Source: Fistulifera solaris (taxonomy: Eukaryota > Bacillariophyta > Bacillariophyceae > Naviculales > Stauroneidaceae). Taken from it: a stretch of 64,000 nt of DNA. Position 1 is the first letter of the stretch. Each line of letters begins with the position of its first letter. The notes beneath the pieces were generated by a model. The model was not told the DNA's origin. It saw only the letters and a program-made list of their open reading frames with translations, and did not search any database. This document shows, in pieces, positions 1 to 10,774 of this stretch. The position numbers were made by a program, and so were the translations under genes. Location: positions 186,001 to 250,000 of the forward strand of contig AP026172.1 in assembly GCA_030295235.1 (NCBI GenBank), in the 5' to 3' direction.

Positions 1-155
1 GTTTGATTGTCGAGTTTTTTACCTTGAACCGCGGTAGTTATAAAGGATTACCACGACAATCTAATTGTATTGTTTCTGATAGGACTTCCAGCTCTTCGCC
101 TTGCGAGCGATCAAAACAAATGCAATCGTCGTTAATACTCCGTAGTTTGCTTGTG

Positions 156-210
156 TCACATGACTGAAATGCAGTCACGCAAAAAAGTCGCTTACACTTT
201 AGCCTATAGA
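156..210 (+). repeat. Dispersed CATGACTG element, copy 1
   Basis: The copy starts with CATGACTGAAATGCAGTCAC, whose GACTG/CAGTC halves form a small inverted repeat, and ends about 25 bases later with ACACTTTAGCCTATAG. The same two-part arrangement is found near 14334, 54967 and 58240, always between genes. Its nature, whether transposon remnant or regulatory site, is unknown. Confidence 0.5.
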
Positions 211-400
211 TATCTGGAAAGCACACCCTTCATGCTTGCTTCAGGAGAATAATCGACAAAAAATTATCAATCAGTGATTTGTTTGGATTGTCTCCAAGAT
301 TAAGGTCGAAATGCTTCGTTACTTGTTCAACTCACCAAACTGTTTTATTGGCTGTTGCTCTCCATGTTTGTCGACGTTCGCTGGTGATGAACTTGTCACC

Positions 401-439
401 CTAACTCTAACGCAGTCGCTTGTCCAGGGTTAGAGTTAG
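401..439. repeat. Inverted repeat (hairpin)
   Basis: CTAACTCTAAC at 401-411 is the exact reverse complement of GTTAGAGTTAG at 429-439. The flanking CCCTAA/TTAGGG-like bases resemble degenerate telomere repeat, but only about two units are present. A cruciform, a small RNA hairpin or chance are all possible. Confidence 0.4.
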
Positions 440-672
440 AATGACGTACTTTTTGGTAAGATGATGACGTTTGGGAGGTCCACTATCACTCAGGAAGTAG
501 TCTTGGCGCTTGATGGATGGCCAAGAGTGGATCGGCTATCGTCCGCAAGGAGGACTCGCTTTTGCAACGTACGAACACCTCCGCGAAGATGCCAACCGCC
601 GTCACAACATGATTCGGACGAGATCTTTGAAGTTTTAAGAGGCAAACATCAGTTTTTAAGCTATATAGCACG

Positions 673-3561
673 ATGAAGTTCTCTGCAGGCGTTGTTTTGA
701 CACTTTTGGTGTCGCCGGCTTCGACATTCGTGCAAAGGCCTTCATTAGTATTTCAGACGAAGCGGCCAACCTTCCGACATGATCGAAAGAGCAACAATCG
801 GTCGAGCCAATTGCACGCCGTTGAAATTGCGAATGTTTTCACTGCAATTGCGGTGGATCCTGAAGTAGCGACAGCAGCGGCTAACTCGCTCGGTTTGTTA
901 GATGTAGCCGTCTTTCTCGTGCCTTTGACGGCGTTGGCTGCGGGTGCATCAGCAATTTCCCAACGTGATCTCATTCGCAGTGAGATTGATACTACCGAGA
1001 GAACGTTAGCCGAAACAAAAGCTCTTTTGGAAAAGTCGGATCAAACTATCAAGGTAAGAGAGGAAGTAGTTGATGTGACATGAAGTTCTATTGATACTTA
1101 CTTGCTGTTTCCCGATGTGATGCCTAGATATCGTTTGCTACCGCCGCAGCAACCTTTGCTTTGGCGTTCGCCTATGAACTCGGTGTTATATCAATCCCAG
1201 AAACGCCATCGTCTTCGGTATCTTCGTCATCGGAAGTAAATAGAGTGACAAAAGCACAACAAGTGTCAGAAACGAAGGCGCCATCGAAGATTGCTTCACC
1301 CAAGCCGGTGGAGCCCCAAAAACAATTGCCGAAGTAAAAACAGAAAAGCCGAAAGCAACGTCGGATCTGCGTGCTATCCCCCCTGTGCCAGCGCTCGAAA
1401 AGGGACCCGACAACTACGATGCGCTATTTGATAAACTAATCGCACCCAAAGCCGACGAAAAGGTAGAAGCAAAAGAAGCGGTAGTCGATCAACCAAAAGA
1501 AAAGGAGGAATTGTCGGAACAACAACCCAAGGAGGGTATTGTTGATTCACTCCTTCCCAAAGCAAAGGAAGAGGCAATTGTAGAGACAAAGGATGAGCTT
1601 CCGAAAAAAATGCTAAACGAGGTTATCCCCGAGCAGATTAAAGAGCAAGGTGGAGTAGTCAATTCGCTCACGTCAAAAATCAGCGATGCCAAGGACAGCC
1701 CAAAAGAATCTAAAACGGAGACACCTAAAGAGAAAGAAGGGTTAGTCGATTCGCTTATGTCAAAGCTAAACGAAAATACTAAAGAAGAGACAACGCAAGA
1801 ATCTCCCAAAAGTGCGGCAACAGAACAGGCAAAGCCTAGCGAAGAGTCAAAGGAAGCGACAGAAGATGTTGTCACGGAACTCCCAAAAGCCGAGGTCGCA
1901 AAAGCAGAAACGCAAGAAGTGAAGAAAATTGAAACAAAAGTAGCAGAGGAAGAAGTGAAAAAGACTCCAGAGCAAAAGCCGACCGAAGCAGCAAACGATG
2001 TCCCGAAAGAGGAACAAGAGAAAGAAGAACCGAAGAAGGCTGATGCTATGCCGGCACCCGTAAAGATTGTTGCGCGGGCTCCGGATCTAGAGCCGGCCAA
2101 AGGCGGTGGTGTTGTCGAATCACTTATGCAGAGACTCAATGAGAAGCAGAAAGAAGGGAAAGTTGAGGATGTTAAGCCGAAAGAGTCTGTTGAAGTAAAG
2201 CCGAAGGTAGAATCTGAAGTAAAGCCAAGGGTAGAGTCAACAAAAGAAACAGCTGTGAAAGATAAAACACCTGAACAACCAAAGTCCACTCCGGTGCCGA
2301 AGGAATCTGTTGCCCCCAAGGTAGAACCGACAAAAGAAGTAGTGAAAGCTAAAACACCCGAACCACCAAAATCGTTGATTGCACCGAAGCTTGAAAAGGC
2401 AAAGGAGGATGCAAAAGATAGTAAGACGACAGCTCCTAAAGAACCAGCCAAACAAGTGACTGTCAGCTCAAAACCGGCTTCGCAACCAGCGGCTGCCCCG
2501 GCGTTTGGTCTTGGAGACTCTCAGATGGTCGTTGCCGGTGTTGCTGTTGCTAGTATTGGCTTAGCTGCTATTCTGATCGGATCCGGCGATGACAATGGAT
2601 CGTCTCCATCCTCTACGCAGCCAAGTAGCACACAGGGAAACAGCAATCCTCCGTTTGGTCCTCCTCAAAAATCTCCCAGAGTGCCCAAGCCTTCCGACGC
2701 ATCGTACCTCAACAGTCTCACGCGGGAAGAAACTGCTTTGAAAAACAAAGGGCAAGTTCGCGGTTCTTACCTCGATGTTATTGACGACACATCAGCATCT
2801 TCCAGATTAAAAGGGAAGAAGAGCATGAACAGTCCCTATCTTGAATCACTTCCAAACATTAAGCTCAACTCGGTACCTGCTGGTCAATCAAAGGTGCCAC
2901 CGCCGGCTAAAGTGCAGCAGCCTCCGCCGCCCCCGCATCCAAGGCCTGAAGCACTAAGACCTCAGCCTGTCCCTGAAGTTCGTCAACCTATTCCCCCGTC
3001 GCCCCAATCGCAATTACAACAGGCAATGCCACCGGAGCCTGTAATGTCCGAACCAAAGCCAGAACCTCAAAATCTTTCGCCCGAGCCTCGAAGCAATAGC
3101 GGAGGATATTTAGGTGCACTTTCTAACGCGCCAGGAATGCCTCCACCAGGACCGAAGAAGAGCTTCAGTCCCATGGGTAGAAAGTACTCCTCGGAAACTT
3201 CCGGCACAGGGGCGAGTTCCTATCTCGACAGCATGTCATCGAGAACATTTTCGCAACCACCCAGTTACAACAGCCCGCCGCAAAATCCGCCACCATCACC
3301 GAGTAACGCTTCCTTCGATCCGAATGGCTCTTTGGGACGAGGTATGTCTAGCTCTCCACCCGGAACACAATTTGGTTCTTCCCCGGGTCCTCTCCGAATG
3401 CTCCCATTCCTCCTTCTGGGCCGCCTCCGCCGGCGCGTCCAAGCGGTCCCATTAAAAACTTTAGCCAAATGGGTCGAAGATACACGGCGACCCAAAGTGG
3501 TACCGGTGTGGGATCGTACCTAGACAACATCTCTCCGAGTGAACGGGATAGAACCAACTAA
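673..3561 (+). CDS. Plastid-targeted membrane protein with SYLD-type linear repeats
   Basis: I do not recognise a named family. The start ATG at 673 begins a signal peptide ending PASTF-VQ, a diatom plastid-import style site. Two hydrophobic segments follow (about residues 60-90, and just after the intron at 1054-1127), then a 400-residue charged E/K/P-rich region with four V-x-S-L-x-x-K units (near 1537, 1654, 1747 and 2116), then another membrane segment (about 2520-2585). The C-terminal third is disordered and proline-rich, with six copies of a motif of the form S/G-Y-L-x-x-L/M/I at 2702, 2762, 2831, 3101, 3215 and 3511. The frame breaks twice, near the C4A5 run around 1316 and the C4G3 run around 3381; each looks like one missing base, since the repeat pattern resumes in the new frame. 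Total about 940 residues. A tethering or scaffold role in the plastid is inference from the repeats only. Confidence 0.7.
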
Positions 3562-3945
3562 GACGGTTCTGCCATGTTACCCGACAGCTAGCTTTGAGAG
3601 AGAATATATCAAAAATTAATCGAAGACGGGTTTGCTATTCTTAGTTCAAATAACAGTAGCACGTACAATCAATAGAGCTTTACTTGATTTCCAGTTCAAA
3701 AAAAAGTACGGAGTATTGGTCAAATGAGAACTTGTGCATGTCGCACCGTATCAGTATACCTGAACCGCTGTCTTGAAGTGTAGTCTTGAGTTTTTAGAGG
3801 ACGGTTTGCAGCTAACAAGTTGAAAAGATGAAGCCAAAGATTCCAATTACGAGTATCGACGATGGTACAAAAAAGAAATATCGGCAAGACAGGCAATCAA
3901 CATTGAAAGACTTTCCTGAAACCTTGATACGTTGAAATTGATAGC
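3562..3945. other. Intergenic spacer
   Basis: This holds the 3' end of the SYLD-repeat gene and the presumed promoter of the FAD-oxidoreductase gene, both on the plus strand. No further feature is visible. Confidence 0.4.
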
Positions 3946-5565
3946 ATGATGTCTTTGCTGCAGCGCAGTGTCCTTGTCGGTATCGTGCTGCAAGTTTGCT
4001 TTGTTGCGCAAGCCATCGCATTTACTGCCGGCTGGCATACCCAGCAGCATGCTGCTCTTGCTCTGCGAAGAGAACGATCGTCTACTACAGAGCTAGCATT
4101 CTTCCGTAAACTCTTTCGAAGCAACAAAAACAATCTGCACCTTCAGCACCGGAACCGGCACCAACACGCTCCAAACGCATTTCAGTCGAGCCCGCGGATC
4201 TCTGTGTCATCGGTGGCGGAGTGAGTGGCCTCGTGGCGGCAGCCGAAGCTGCCAAAAAGTCCCCTAAAGCGAAAATCATTCTTCTAGAAGCCGAGGAAAT
4301 GCTCGGTGGTCGTGTTCAGTCCGACAAAACACCCGATGGCTTCATTCTTGATCGTGGCTTTGCTGTCTTTATTGAAGACTATCCAGTGGCAAGAACGGTT
4401 CTTGACTATGAGCAGTTGAAATTGAAGCCCTTCTTACCCGGCGCTCTCGTCAAAATTACCGAAACAAGCAGTTTAGTACGGGTGGCTGATCCATTGCGAC
4501 AACCGGAAGAGTTGTTGACTGCTTTATTTGCGCCGGTCGGGACCTTTGTCGACAAAATGCGTCTCTTGCTTTTGATTCAACACGCTTTATCCACACCTGT
4601 TGAGAACCTATTCACGGAGAATGAAACAGACACCGAGACGGAACTGAAAGAAAGATGGGGACTCAGTGATACGTTCATTGATCGTTTCTTCCGTCCCTTC
4701 CTCGAAGGAATCTACCTTGCTCCTCTCAATGAACAGTCGTCTCGAATGTTTAATTTTATCTTCAAGATGTTCTCAACAGGTGCTGCTACCTTACCAGCTG
4801 GAGGAATGGGCGCCATTGCGGAGCAGTTGGCATCGAAAGCGAAAGAGGCGGGTGTCGACCTTCGCACCAATTCTCCAGTGGCCAACGTACGAAAAGAAGA
4901 AGACGGTTATGTCATCACCACGGAAATCGGCAAAACTACAATTCGTGCCAAGAACGTCGTCGTTGCCACCGATGGAGCTGCTGCTCAAAAGCTATTGTCG
5001 CAAATTAACGGACTCGAAGAGCTTGCGGGCAAGCCTGAGCAACCTCAACGTCAGGTGATGTGCATGTACTATGCCTTTGATGCTCCGGCTCCTGTCGAAG
5101 AGCCTATTCTTATCCTCAATGGAGTGATCGGCAAACGAGGAACTCCGGAATGTCCTGTAAACAATGCATGCTTCCCTTCTGTCATCAACGAGGGGTACGC
5201 CCCGGAAGGAAAGGGACTTTGCAGTGTTACCATTCTGAAAGACATGATGGACGCTTATGAAGGTAAAGAAGGTGACCTCGACAAAGCTGTTCGTGAGCAA
5301 CTCGGAACGTGGTTTCCTGAAATCAAGAACGATATTCTCAGCAAGTGGGAACTGAAGGGCACTTACAAAATCAAAAACGCCCAACCAGCTCAACTGGGCG
5401 GCCCCTTTCCCGCCAGCATTAACGGCGGAAGAAGTCCCACGACTTACAGGGGGAGTCCTCCCGCAAGGACTGCTGGTTTGCGGTGATCACATGGCAACCG
5501 CCACGCTAAATGGCGCATTAGAGAGTGGGCTCCGTGCCGGCGAAGCTGCAGCTAAATTGCTATGA
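3946..5565 (+). CDS. FAD-dependent amine-oxidase/phytoene-desaturase-like protein, plastid
   Basis: A flavoprotein oxidoreductase of about 540 residues. The N-terminus is a signal peptide ending AIAF-TA, then a transit-like stretch. The dinucleotide-binding motif VIGGGVSGLVAAAEA lies near 4210-4255, followed by an LLEAEEMLGGRVQS strand and a mid-protein GGMGAIAEQL substrate-domain signature. The C-terminal FAD motif LLVCGDHMATATLNGALESG (about 5470-5530) is typical of phytoene desaturase/amine oxidase relatives. The frame changes at an A5 run (4126-4130, one base missing) and at a G5 run (5449-5453, one base extra); both sides match the family, so I treat these as sequence errors. Substrate unknown; a carotenoid or tetrapyrrole role is a guess from family and targeting. 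No intron is needed. Confidence 0.8.
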
Positions 5566-5727
5566 TGAGTTAAGATAGTTACTTATGAATGTATTCTATG
5601 ATCTTTGCGTGGAATCAATCGGTAGAGTAAAAACGACACTCTCAAGGATGGTCTAAAAAAGTAAGAATGGGCCTAACCAATATGTTTATTCATCTCGATG
5701 TTTATCTTAATGAAGGATCGCATAAGT

Positions 5728-7144
5728 TTAATGCTCAATTCCATGTTGATCCATGATGTCCTTTACCAACAAGAAGTTTGGAGAGTCGATCCCAGTCACC
5801 GTCCATGTAAGGTCGCGCATGAATCCTATCAAATGATCCTTGAACTTGTCCGATAAGGTAGACTCTTTCGGTGCTGCCGGGTTAACATTGACTTCTAGCA
5901 AGTAGATTCTGCCCGATTCCGTGACCATCAAGTCCAATCCAGCCACAACGAACTTTCTCACGTTCGGATTTGAGTCATCGGCTGTGACGCGGATACGACC
6001 CGCAATGTCTTTGACCAAATCTCGACCAAAGGTGGTAGCAACGAACAACTCGACTTTTTCTTTCAAGCCCATATCTTTTAATTCGTCGACCTCATCCAGT
6101 AAAAGTCGTTCTGTTCCGTTGGAAAGAGCCCCATTCGTTATGTGAACCGTGCGGTCTCGACCTTGCTCGCCCTGTGGGACCGGCACACCCGCAACACGTA
6201 CTTCGTGGCGGTTGTACACGAATGTCTCGAGTAAATCGGTCCACTCCAAGTGTTCAATAATGAGAACATAGGTGCGGATATGAAATTTCCGGTTGCCGCG
6301 GATCAACAAAGATGGAGTGACTTCAGCTTGAAGGACTATCAATATTTTGGGCAATGGATGAGACAAAAATCCAGCGACGCAATGAGAAACAGCATCAACA
6401 AGAATAGAACTCACCCCAACTCGGAATTCGATTTTTTTCTTCTATTAGCTTGTCGAGAAAATTTTCTTCTTCTTGCGCTCGTTGTCGGTGGGCACTAATA
6501 ATCTCGTGAATCTCTTCTGCCGTTTTGACAAAGAAGATTCCGTCACCCTGGCTTCCCATGGGCTCTTTGAGTACAACAAAAATGTCCTTGTCGTGGTTCT
6601 CTTCCAACACGGGCATTTTATCTCCTACGACATTCAAGCACTCCTCGTGCGTCACATCCCAATTGATCAAAGTCGAAGGCGGTGATAAATGCTTGTCTTC
6701 ACATCGACATCGTTGCATGGTTCTGACGAGTTCATCCTTGTCTTCCAAACCATCGAGTGCAGATGAGTTTCCGTGTACAGCAAGTATCACTTCGTCCCGT
6801 GAACGAGAGCATATCTCTATCTTCAACGTCGAAATGACTTTTTGTTTGTGTTGGTGTTGACGTCGACGCCGAGTTTTTGGAGTGTAAGCGGCCGGTTCTA
6901 CACCCGCGGCTTTCGCGGCTGCTACATTCGTGGGAAGATCCGCGGGCTTCTCTAACTCTTCCATCTTCGAGTGCTTTAAGTAAGACATCACCCACGCCCA
7001 TGGTTCCCGAACACAGTATAGAGTTTGAAAGTCTTCGCTTTCTCGCCAGACATCGATCGGTGGGGGCAGCGGAGGCTCTGGTTCCGTGTCGGCTTCTGTC
7101 ACCGGCTGTGACCGTTCCGTTTTTCTCTTGTTGAAGAACTTCAT
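5728..7144 (-). CDS. Tubulin-tyrosine-ligase-like (TTL) ATP-grasp protein
   Basis: A two-exon gene: exon 1 is 7144-6415, intron 6414-6336 (GTGAG...TAG, 79 bp), exon 2 6335-5728, giving about 445 residues. The splice restores WVLQAEV, matching TTL proteins. ATP-grasp signatures are seen: VVLKEPMGSQGDGIFFV (lysine and glycine loop), then KFHIRTYVL, a FVAGLDLMV-type strand, and a metal-ligand LLEVNVNPAA near the C-terminus. TTL-like enzymes ligate amino acids such as tyrosine, glutamate or glycine to tubulin or other proteins; which reaction this one performs cannot be read from the sequence. No targeting peptide is seen, so it is presumably cytosolic. Confidence 0.75.
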
Positions 7145-7719
7145 TATGATAATAGCAAGCTAGTGGTAATGATGCTTGTGAAACCGACGACTCAAGTAGA
7201 TGTTGGTTGCATAATATTATTATTAGGGTGGAGCACAATTCGTTTTTGCCAAATCTCTGGCGGAAAACCGATGCAATGTCTACACAGTACGCTACAGTAA
7301 CCAATAGACCTCGTAGACGTAGACCGCGTACAGCGAGAGCGAAGGGGGCAAGGAGAAAAACGGGGGAACGATGGACCATCCCAGTAGACCACAGTACCGA
7401 CACCAATACGGTACTTAACCCTACGCCTACGCGAGCACGCAAGGGGCAGTTGCAGACGGGTTGTCCCAGTGCCATTCCAATTGAACAATACGTAGTAATT
7501 CTTAGCTCTTTTTTGTACAGATATTGGTGAAGTGCGCGATGACCACGTGAACCTACGTGAACCGTGAACCGTGAACCGTTTTTTTTGAAATTTGTCCGTG
7601 ACCTATGACCTTAGTCGGGAATTGTTCACGTCACTCGTTAAGCGTCACCCAAAGAATGAACACGATGTTGCTCCCAGAACGCAACCTAGTAGAGCTAGAG
7701 AATTCTTTCGAACATTTCA
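7145..7719. other. Intergenic region with short GTGAACC repeats
   Basis: No gene is convincing: overlapping open frames on both strands (7192-7530) are arginine/threonine-rich with no recognisable domain. Around 7545-7580 a GTGAACC heptamer recurs four times (ACCTACGTGAACCGTGAACC and onward), then a T8 run. The region includes the promoter of the TTL-like gene. Confidence 0.4.
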
Positions 7720-8610
7720 TCAGTTAGTTGGTTCACTGCTTTGTATTTCTCGGTGAAGGAGACCATTGATGGCAAATGTCATACCCCACAATAAACACAT
7801 GTATGTGCTCCGTTGCCTGAAACCCGAGTAAAAAGTTCCTAGTCCTTCGGTTCGGATTATCGTCTGGATACAATCCATAGCAGATGAATAGGGGACCTGT
7901 GCGGATGCTGCTTGTGTCATCATCCTCGTTTTGATCACGTCCGCGGGATTCGTCGCAGCACCTGCTACAAAGGCCGAGGACATGCCCAAAACAACATTAT
8001 CCCAAATTCCGAGTTCTCGCTTTTCTGCGTTTCGTCGCAAAAGAATATTCTTCAAAAATTCCATTGTGGTAAAAGTTATTATCACAAACGGGATATTTCT
8101 CGCCATCGTCGGCTTCCACGCCGAATAAAATCCTCTGATTCCTTCTTCCCTGGCAATAGAATCAACGGCCGATCGAAAACTAGGATAGATTTTGGTCACT
8201 AATCGTTGCTTGATGACTTCTTGAGGAACACTGACGACACAGGAGGCAGCAGCACTCAATGCTGATGCAGCCAGTGGACCCACGTGGTCGCGAAACGCTC
8301 CAAACACCGAAAATTGAATGGCTCCGATCAACACCGCAAACGAACTCGTGGTAACGGAACCTCGGACCAATGCACCGAGACCTACATCCGCCAGCGTTCG
8401 ACCATCTCGAGATTGAGCTAGCGTACGGAGTGCATCAATTGGATACAGAGTCATCTGAGCTATGGCTCGACTCGCTCCTCCCGATAGCGTGGATTTGGCG
8501 AATGCTTGGAGTCTTGGTTGTTTACGGAATGTTGGAGATGTAAGGCTTGCCGCGAAAGCCTGATCGTGCAGATACCAGGCGATGGCAAGGAAAGTTGTAA
8601 AATACCTCAT
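7720..8610 (-). CDS. Mitochondrial carrier family protein, possibly plastid envelope
   Basis: A complete single-exon frame of 296 residues, the usual carrier length. Three tandem carrier repeats are visible with their P-x-[DE]-x-x-[KR] signatures: YPIDALR near residue 57, VPQEVIKQR near 137 and NPADVIKTR near 228. The N-terminus is a hydrophobic signal-like segment followed by AFAAS, unlike a normal mitochondrial carrier and compatible with plastid targeting. The overall pattern resembles S-adenosylmethionine carriers of the SAMC group, but the substrate is not certain. It is a transporter of the inner membrane of mitochondrion or plastid. Downstream on the same strand lies TTL; upstream lies the acyl-ACP desaturase. 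Confidence 0.8.
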   Translation of the reverse strand: MRYFTTFLAIAWYLHDQAFAASLTSPTFRKQPRLQAFAKSTLSGGASRAIAQMTLYPIDALRTLAQSRDGRTLADVGLGALVRGSVTTSSFAVLIGAIQFSVFGAFRDHVGPLAASALSAAASCVVSVPQEVIKQRLVTKIYPSFRSAVDSIAREEGIRGFYSAWKPTMARNIPFVIITFTTMEFLKNILLRRNAEKRELGIWDNVVLGMSSAFVAGAATNPADVIKTRMMTQAASAQVPYSSAMDCIQTIIRTEGLGTFYSGFRQRSTYMCLLWGMTFAINGLLHREIQSSEPTN

Positions 8611-8928
8611 TTTATTATATCTACGATGCTAAACGTAGTGTATGAATGAAAAAATCTGCGTTTGTGTTTGACGCAACGAAAAAATGAGGCAAATCAAAGT
8701 CAAGGGCCGTTCAGCGTACGTCTTACTGACGGTTGGATGTACAAACTAATGACGGGCGCAGAGTTTCTGTTCTACTAATTTATCTCTTTTTCCTACACAG
8801 AATAGTCTGCAAACTCTCATCAAAAGATCAATCAAGATTGCTAATGTAATCAATCTCTGCAGACGTAATAGCAGAAGAGATCGTAGTGTTTCTGAAATGG
8901 TGGAAGTTGTGCAAATTTCTAAATGTTT
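8611..8928. other. Intergenic spacer
   Basis: Holds the presumed promoter of the carrier gene and the 3' end of the acyl-ACP desaturase gene (both on the minus strand). Nothing else is visible. Confidence 0.4.
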
Positions 8929-10268
8929 CTAAACAGTGCGACCGAAAATCCAGTCGAAAGCTTTCAACGGAACTTCGTCTTCGGTGGCTTTTTTTCTTCT
9001 TGTTCATGGATCGCTCGGCGAGCTTACGGTATCGATCAGGTAGTTTACAGATGTAATCGCGTTCTCGTTCAGCATCACCGGAGAGACCCTCAAGGTTTCT
9101 GAGGTCCCATCGTTTGACCAGGTGCTCGATAATATCTGCATAATCAATCGCTGTGTAAACACCGAGACGCTGAGCAACTTCAGAGAAATCAGTGTAGAGA
9201 TTAGTGTTGGAGCCGTCAAACATTTCTTCGGCAGGCATGACAATCTGGCCACGCAAGATATCACCGAATTCGTAAAGCAGACCTTCGGGATCACGCGCTA
9301 GAATCTCCTCCGAGAACTTTTGGTAAGCCATTTCGTGTCGACCCTCGTCACCGGCAATCTTTGCGCAAATTCTTTGTAGTTTAGTGTCGCCCTGGGTTCT
9401 TGCCAGTTTCGCGACATTACCGTGGGAAATTTTGGTTGCGCGTTCTTGGAAAGACGTGTAGATGAAGCCTCGGTAGGGGTCCTTTTTCGCCTGGGGATTG
9501 AAACCGTTCGTGATTAAATGCTGGATGGTAACTTCGACGCTGCGCATGTCGCACCTTCCTCCAATGTACAGATACTTGTTCAATAAATCGCCGTGTCGGT
9601 TCTCCTCCGAAGTCCAACCACGACTCCAACGTGCCCATGCAGAGTCTGAAGTTCCAGTCGGGTCGTCGCACCCTTCGAAAGTGTTCAACAAGGTTTGGTA
9701 AGTCGGGAGCGCTTCCTCCGTGACCATGTCTCCAATCAGAACGATCAAAAGTTCGTCCGAAATTCCGGCGGCCATTTCGCGCATTTCCTTCAGTTGTTCT
9801 TGCCAATCGTCTTTCGATAGGTCGGGCAAAAAGTCCTGCGGTTGCCATGCTTTGTCACCAGTCTCAAGAAGCTGAGGGGCGAGAACGCAAAGATTCATGA
9901 GAAACAAGAAGATGAATTTGATTCAAATCACCGAGCACACCTACTGTTGGCGCTCTTCAGACAACGTGTGCCGCAGAACAAAGACTTACCACATCATCGA
10001 CCATCTCTGCGGCGATGGGAGCAATGTCATTGATAACTTCAACGTGTTTTGGGTAAAGAAAGTTGGTAGCTTCTAGCCGCTTCTGCAACATGTCTTCCGT
10101 GAAATGAACACCGCAAATGTCCTCGTACTCCTTCTTTGTCACTGTTGTGGGATCAACGGCAACCATTCCTAGTGCGGTGGCCGGGCGGGGAGCAGCATTC
10201 AGCTGAAAACCCATAGTTGTGGAAATGACAGTCGATACGACTGTGCTTACGAGAATTGCCTTGCTCAT
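8929..10268 (-). CDS. Plastid acyl-ACP (stearoyl-ACP) desaturase
   Basis: A soluble di-iron enzyme that introduces the first (delta-9) double bond into acyl-ACP in the plastid stroma, using ferredoxin electrons. Exon 1 (10268-9990) codes a signal/transit peptide (ISTTMGF-QLN) and the start of the mature protein; intron 9989-9872 (118 bp); exon 2 continues to the stop at 8929. Iron ligands are seen in WTSEENRHGDLLNKYLYI and IAGDEGRHEMAY, the two E-x-x-H motifs. The frame breaks in a T7 run (8989-8995, one base extra on this strand as A7); the correct end reads KATEDEVPLKAFDWIFGRTV. Total about 415 residues. Function is confident; the exact position and chain-length preference are family knowledge. 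Confidence 0.9.
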
Positions 10269-10774
10269 TGTTCTGTCTTCTGTTGAGGTGAAACGTTGGA
10301 AGCAAAGTATGAACGTGTTTCGAGTGCTAAAGAAACTGAGCCAGTTGATAGAAAAACAGTCAGACGCAATAAAAGATCAAATGCGAACTGTGAAATAGAT
10401 GTGTCGACGACGAAAGCTTGCAAGCTTATGCAGGGGAGAAAGAAAGCTTGTGCGAGAATGATGTCGACGTTGACAATTGCGATGGTGATGTGTGTCTCTT
10501 GAGTTTGTTGTTTTCCCCATTTCTTCGCAAACCGAGATCTTGTATCACAAAAAGTGTACTGTTTCGAAAGTGCTGGACGACGATACACTCGAAGTGCGGC
10601 ACACGGCGTTTACGTCATGAATTCATGAATGACATTCGGGAGATGACAGAAAAGTGTCATCTTTTTCAGTCAGTCGGGGGTGAGCGGTGAATCACGAGTA
10701 GGAAAATACCGACGGAAAAAAGTGATGCAAAGGGAACGAAAGAACGCTATTGCCATTTAGGTTGTTTACATTAA
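10269..10774. other. Intergenic spacer
   Basis: Lies between the start of the desaturase gene and the stop of the fibrillin-domain gene. A 107-residue open frame on the minus strand (10265-10588) overlaps the desaturase start and has no coding character. Presumed desaturase promoter; nothing else seen. Confidence 0.4.

Larger units (their letters stand above)
1..672. other. Intergenic region upstream of the SYLD-repeat gene
   Basis: I see no convincing gene here; the short open frames lack codon structure or overlap each other. The stretch carries one copy of a dispersed element (about 156-210, see the repeat entry) and a perfect 11-bp inverted repeat (401-411 against 429-439, loop 17). It presumably contains the promoter of the gene starting at 673. 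Confidence 0.5.

Noticed and set aside
461-676. 71-residue open frame before the SYLD-repeat gene
   Set aside because: It is overlapped by an equal frame on the other strand, has no homology and runs into the real start.
1489-2451. 320-residue S/F-rich open frame on the minus strand opposite the SYLD-repeat gene
   Set aside because: It mirrors the lysine/glutamate-rich repeat on the plus strand and has no recognisable domain.
3375-3395. Programmed -1 frameshift at C CCG GGT in the SYLD-repeat gene
   Set aside because: The heptamer fits the X XXY YYZ form, but similar single-base shifts occur at ordinary homopolymers in many genes here, and GGG is a poor slippery triplet in eukaryotes; sequence error is simpler.
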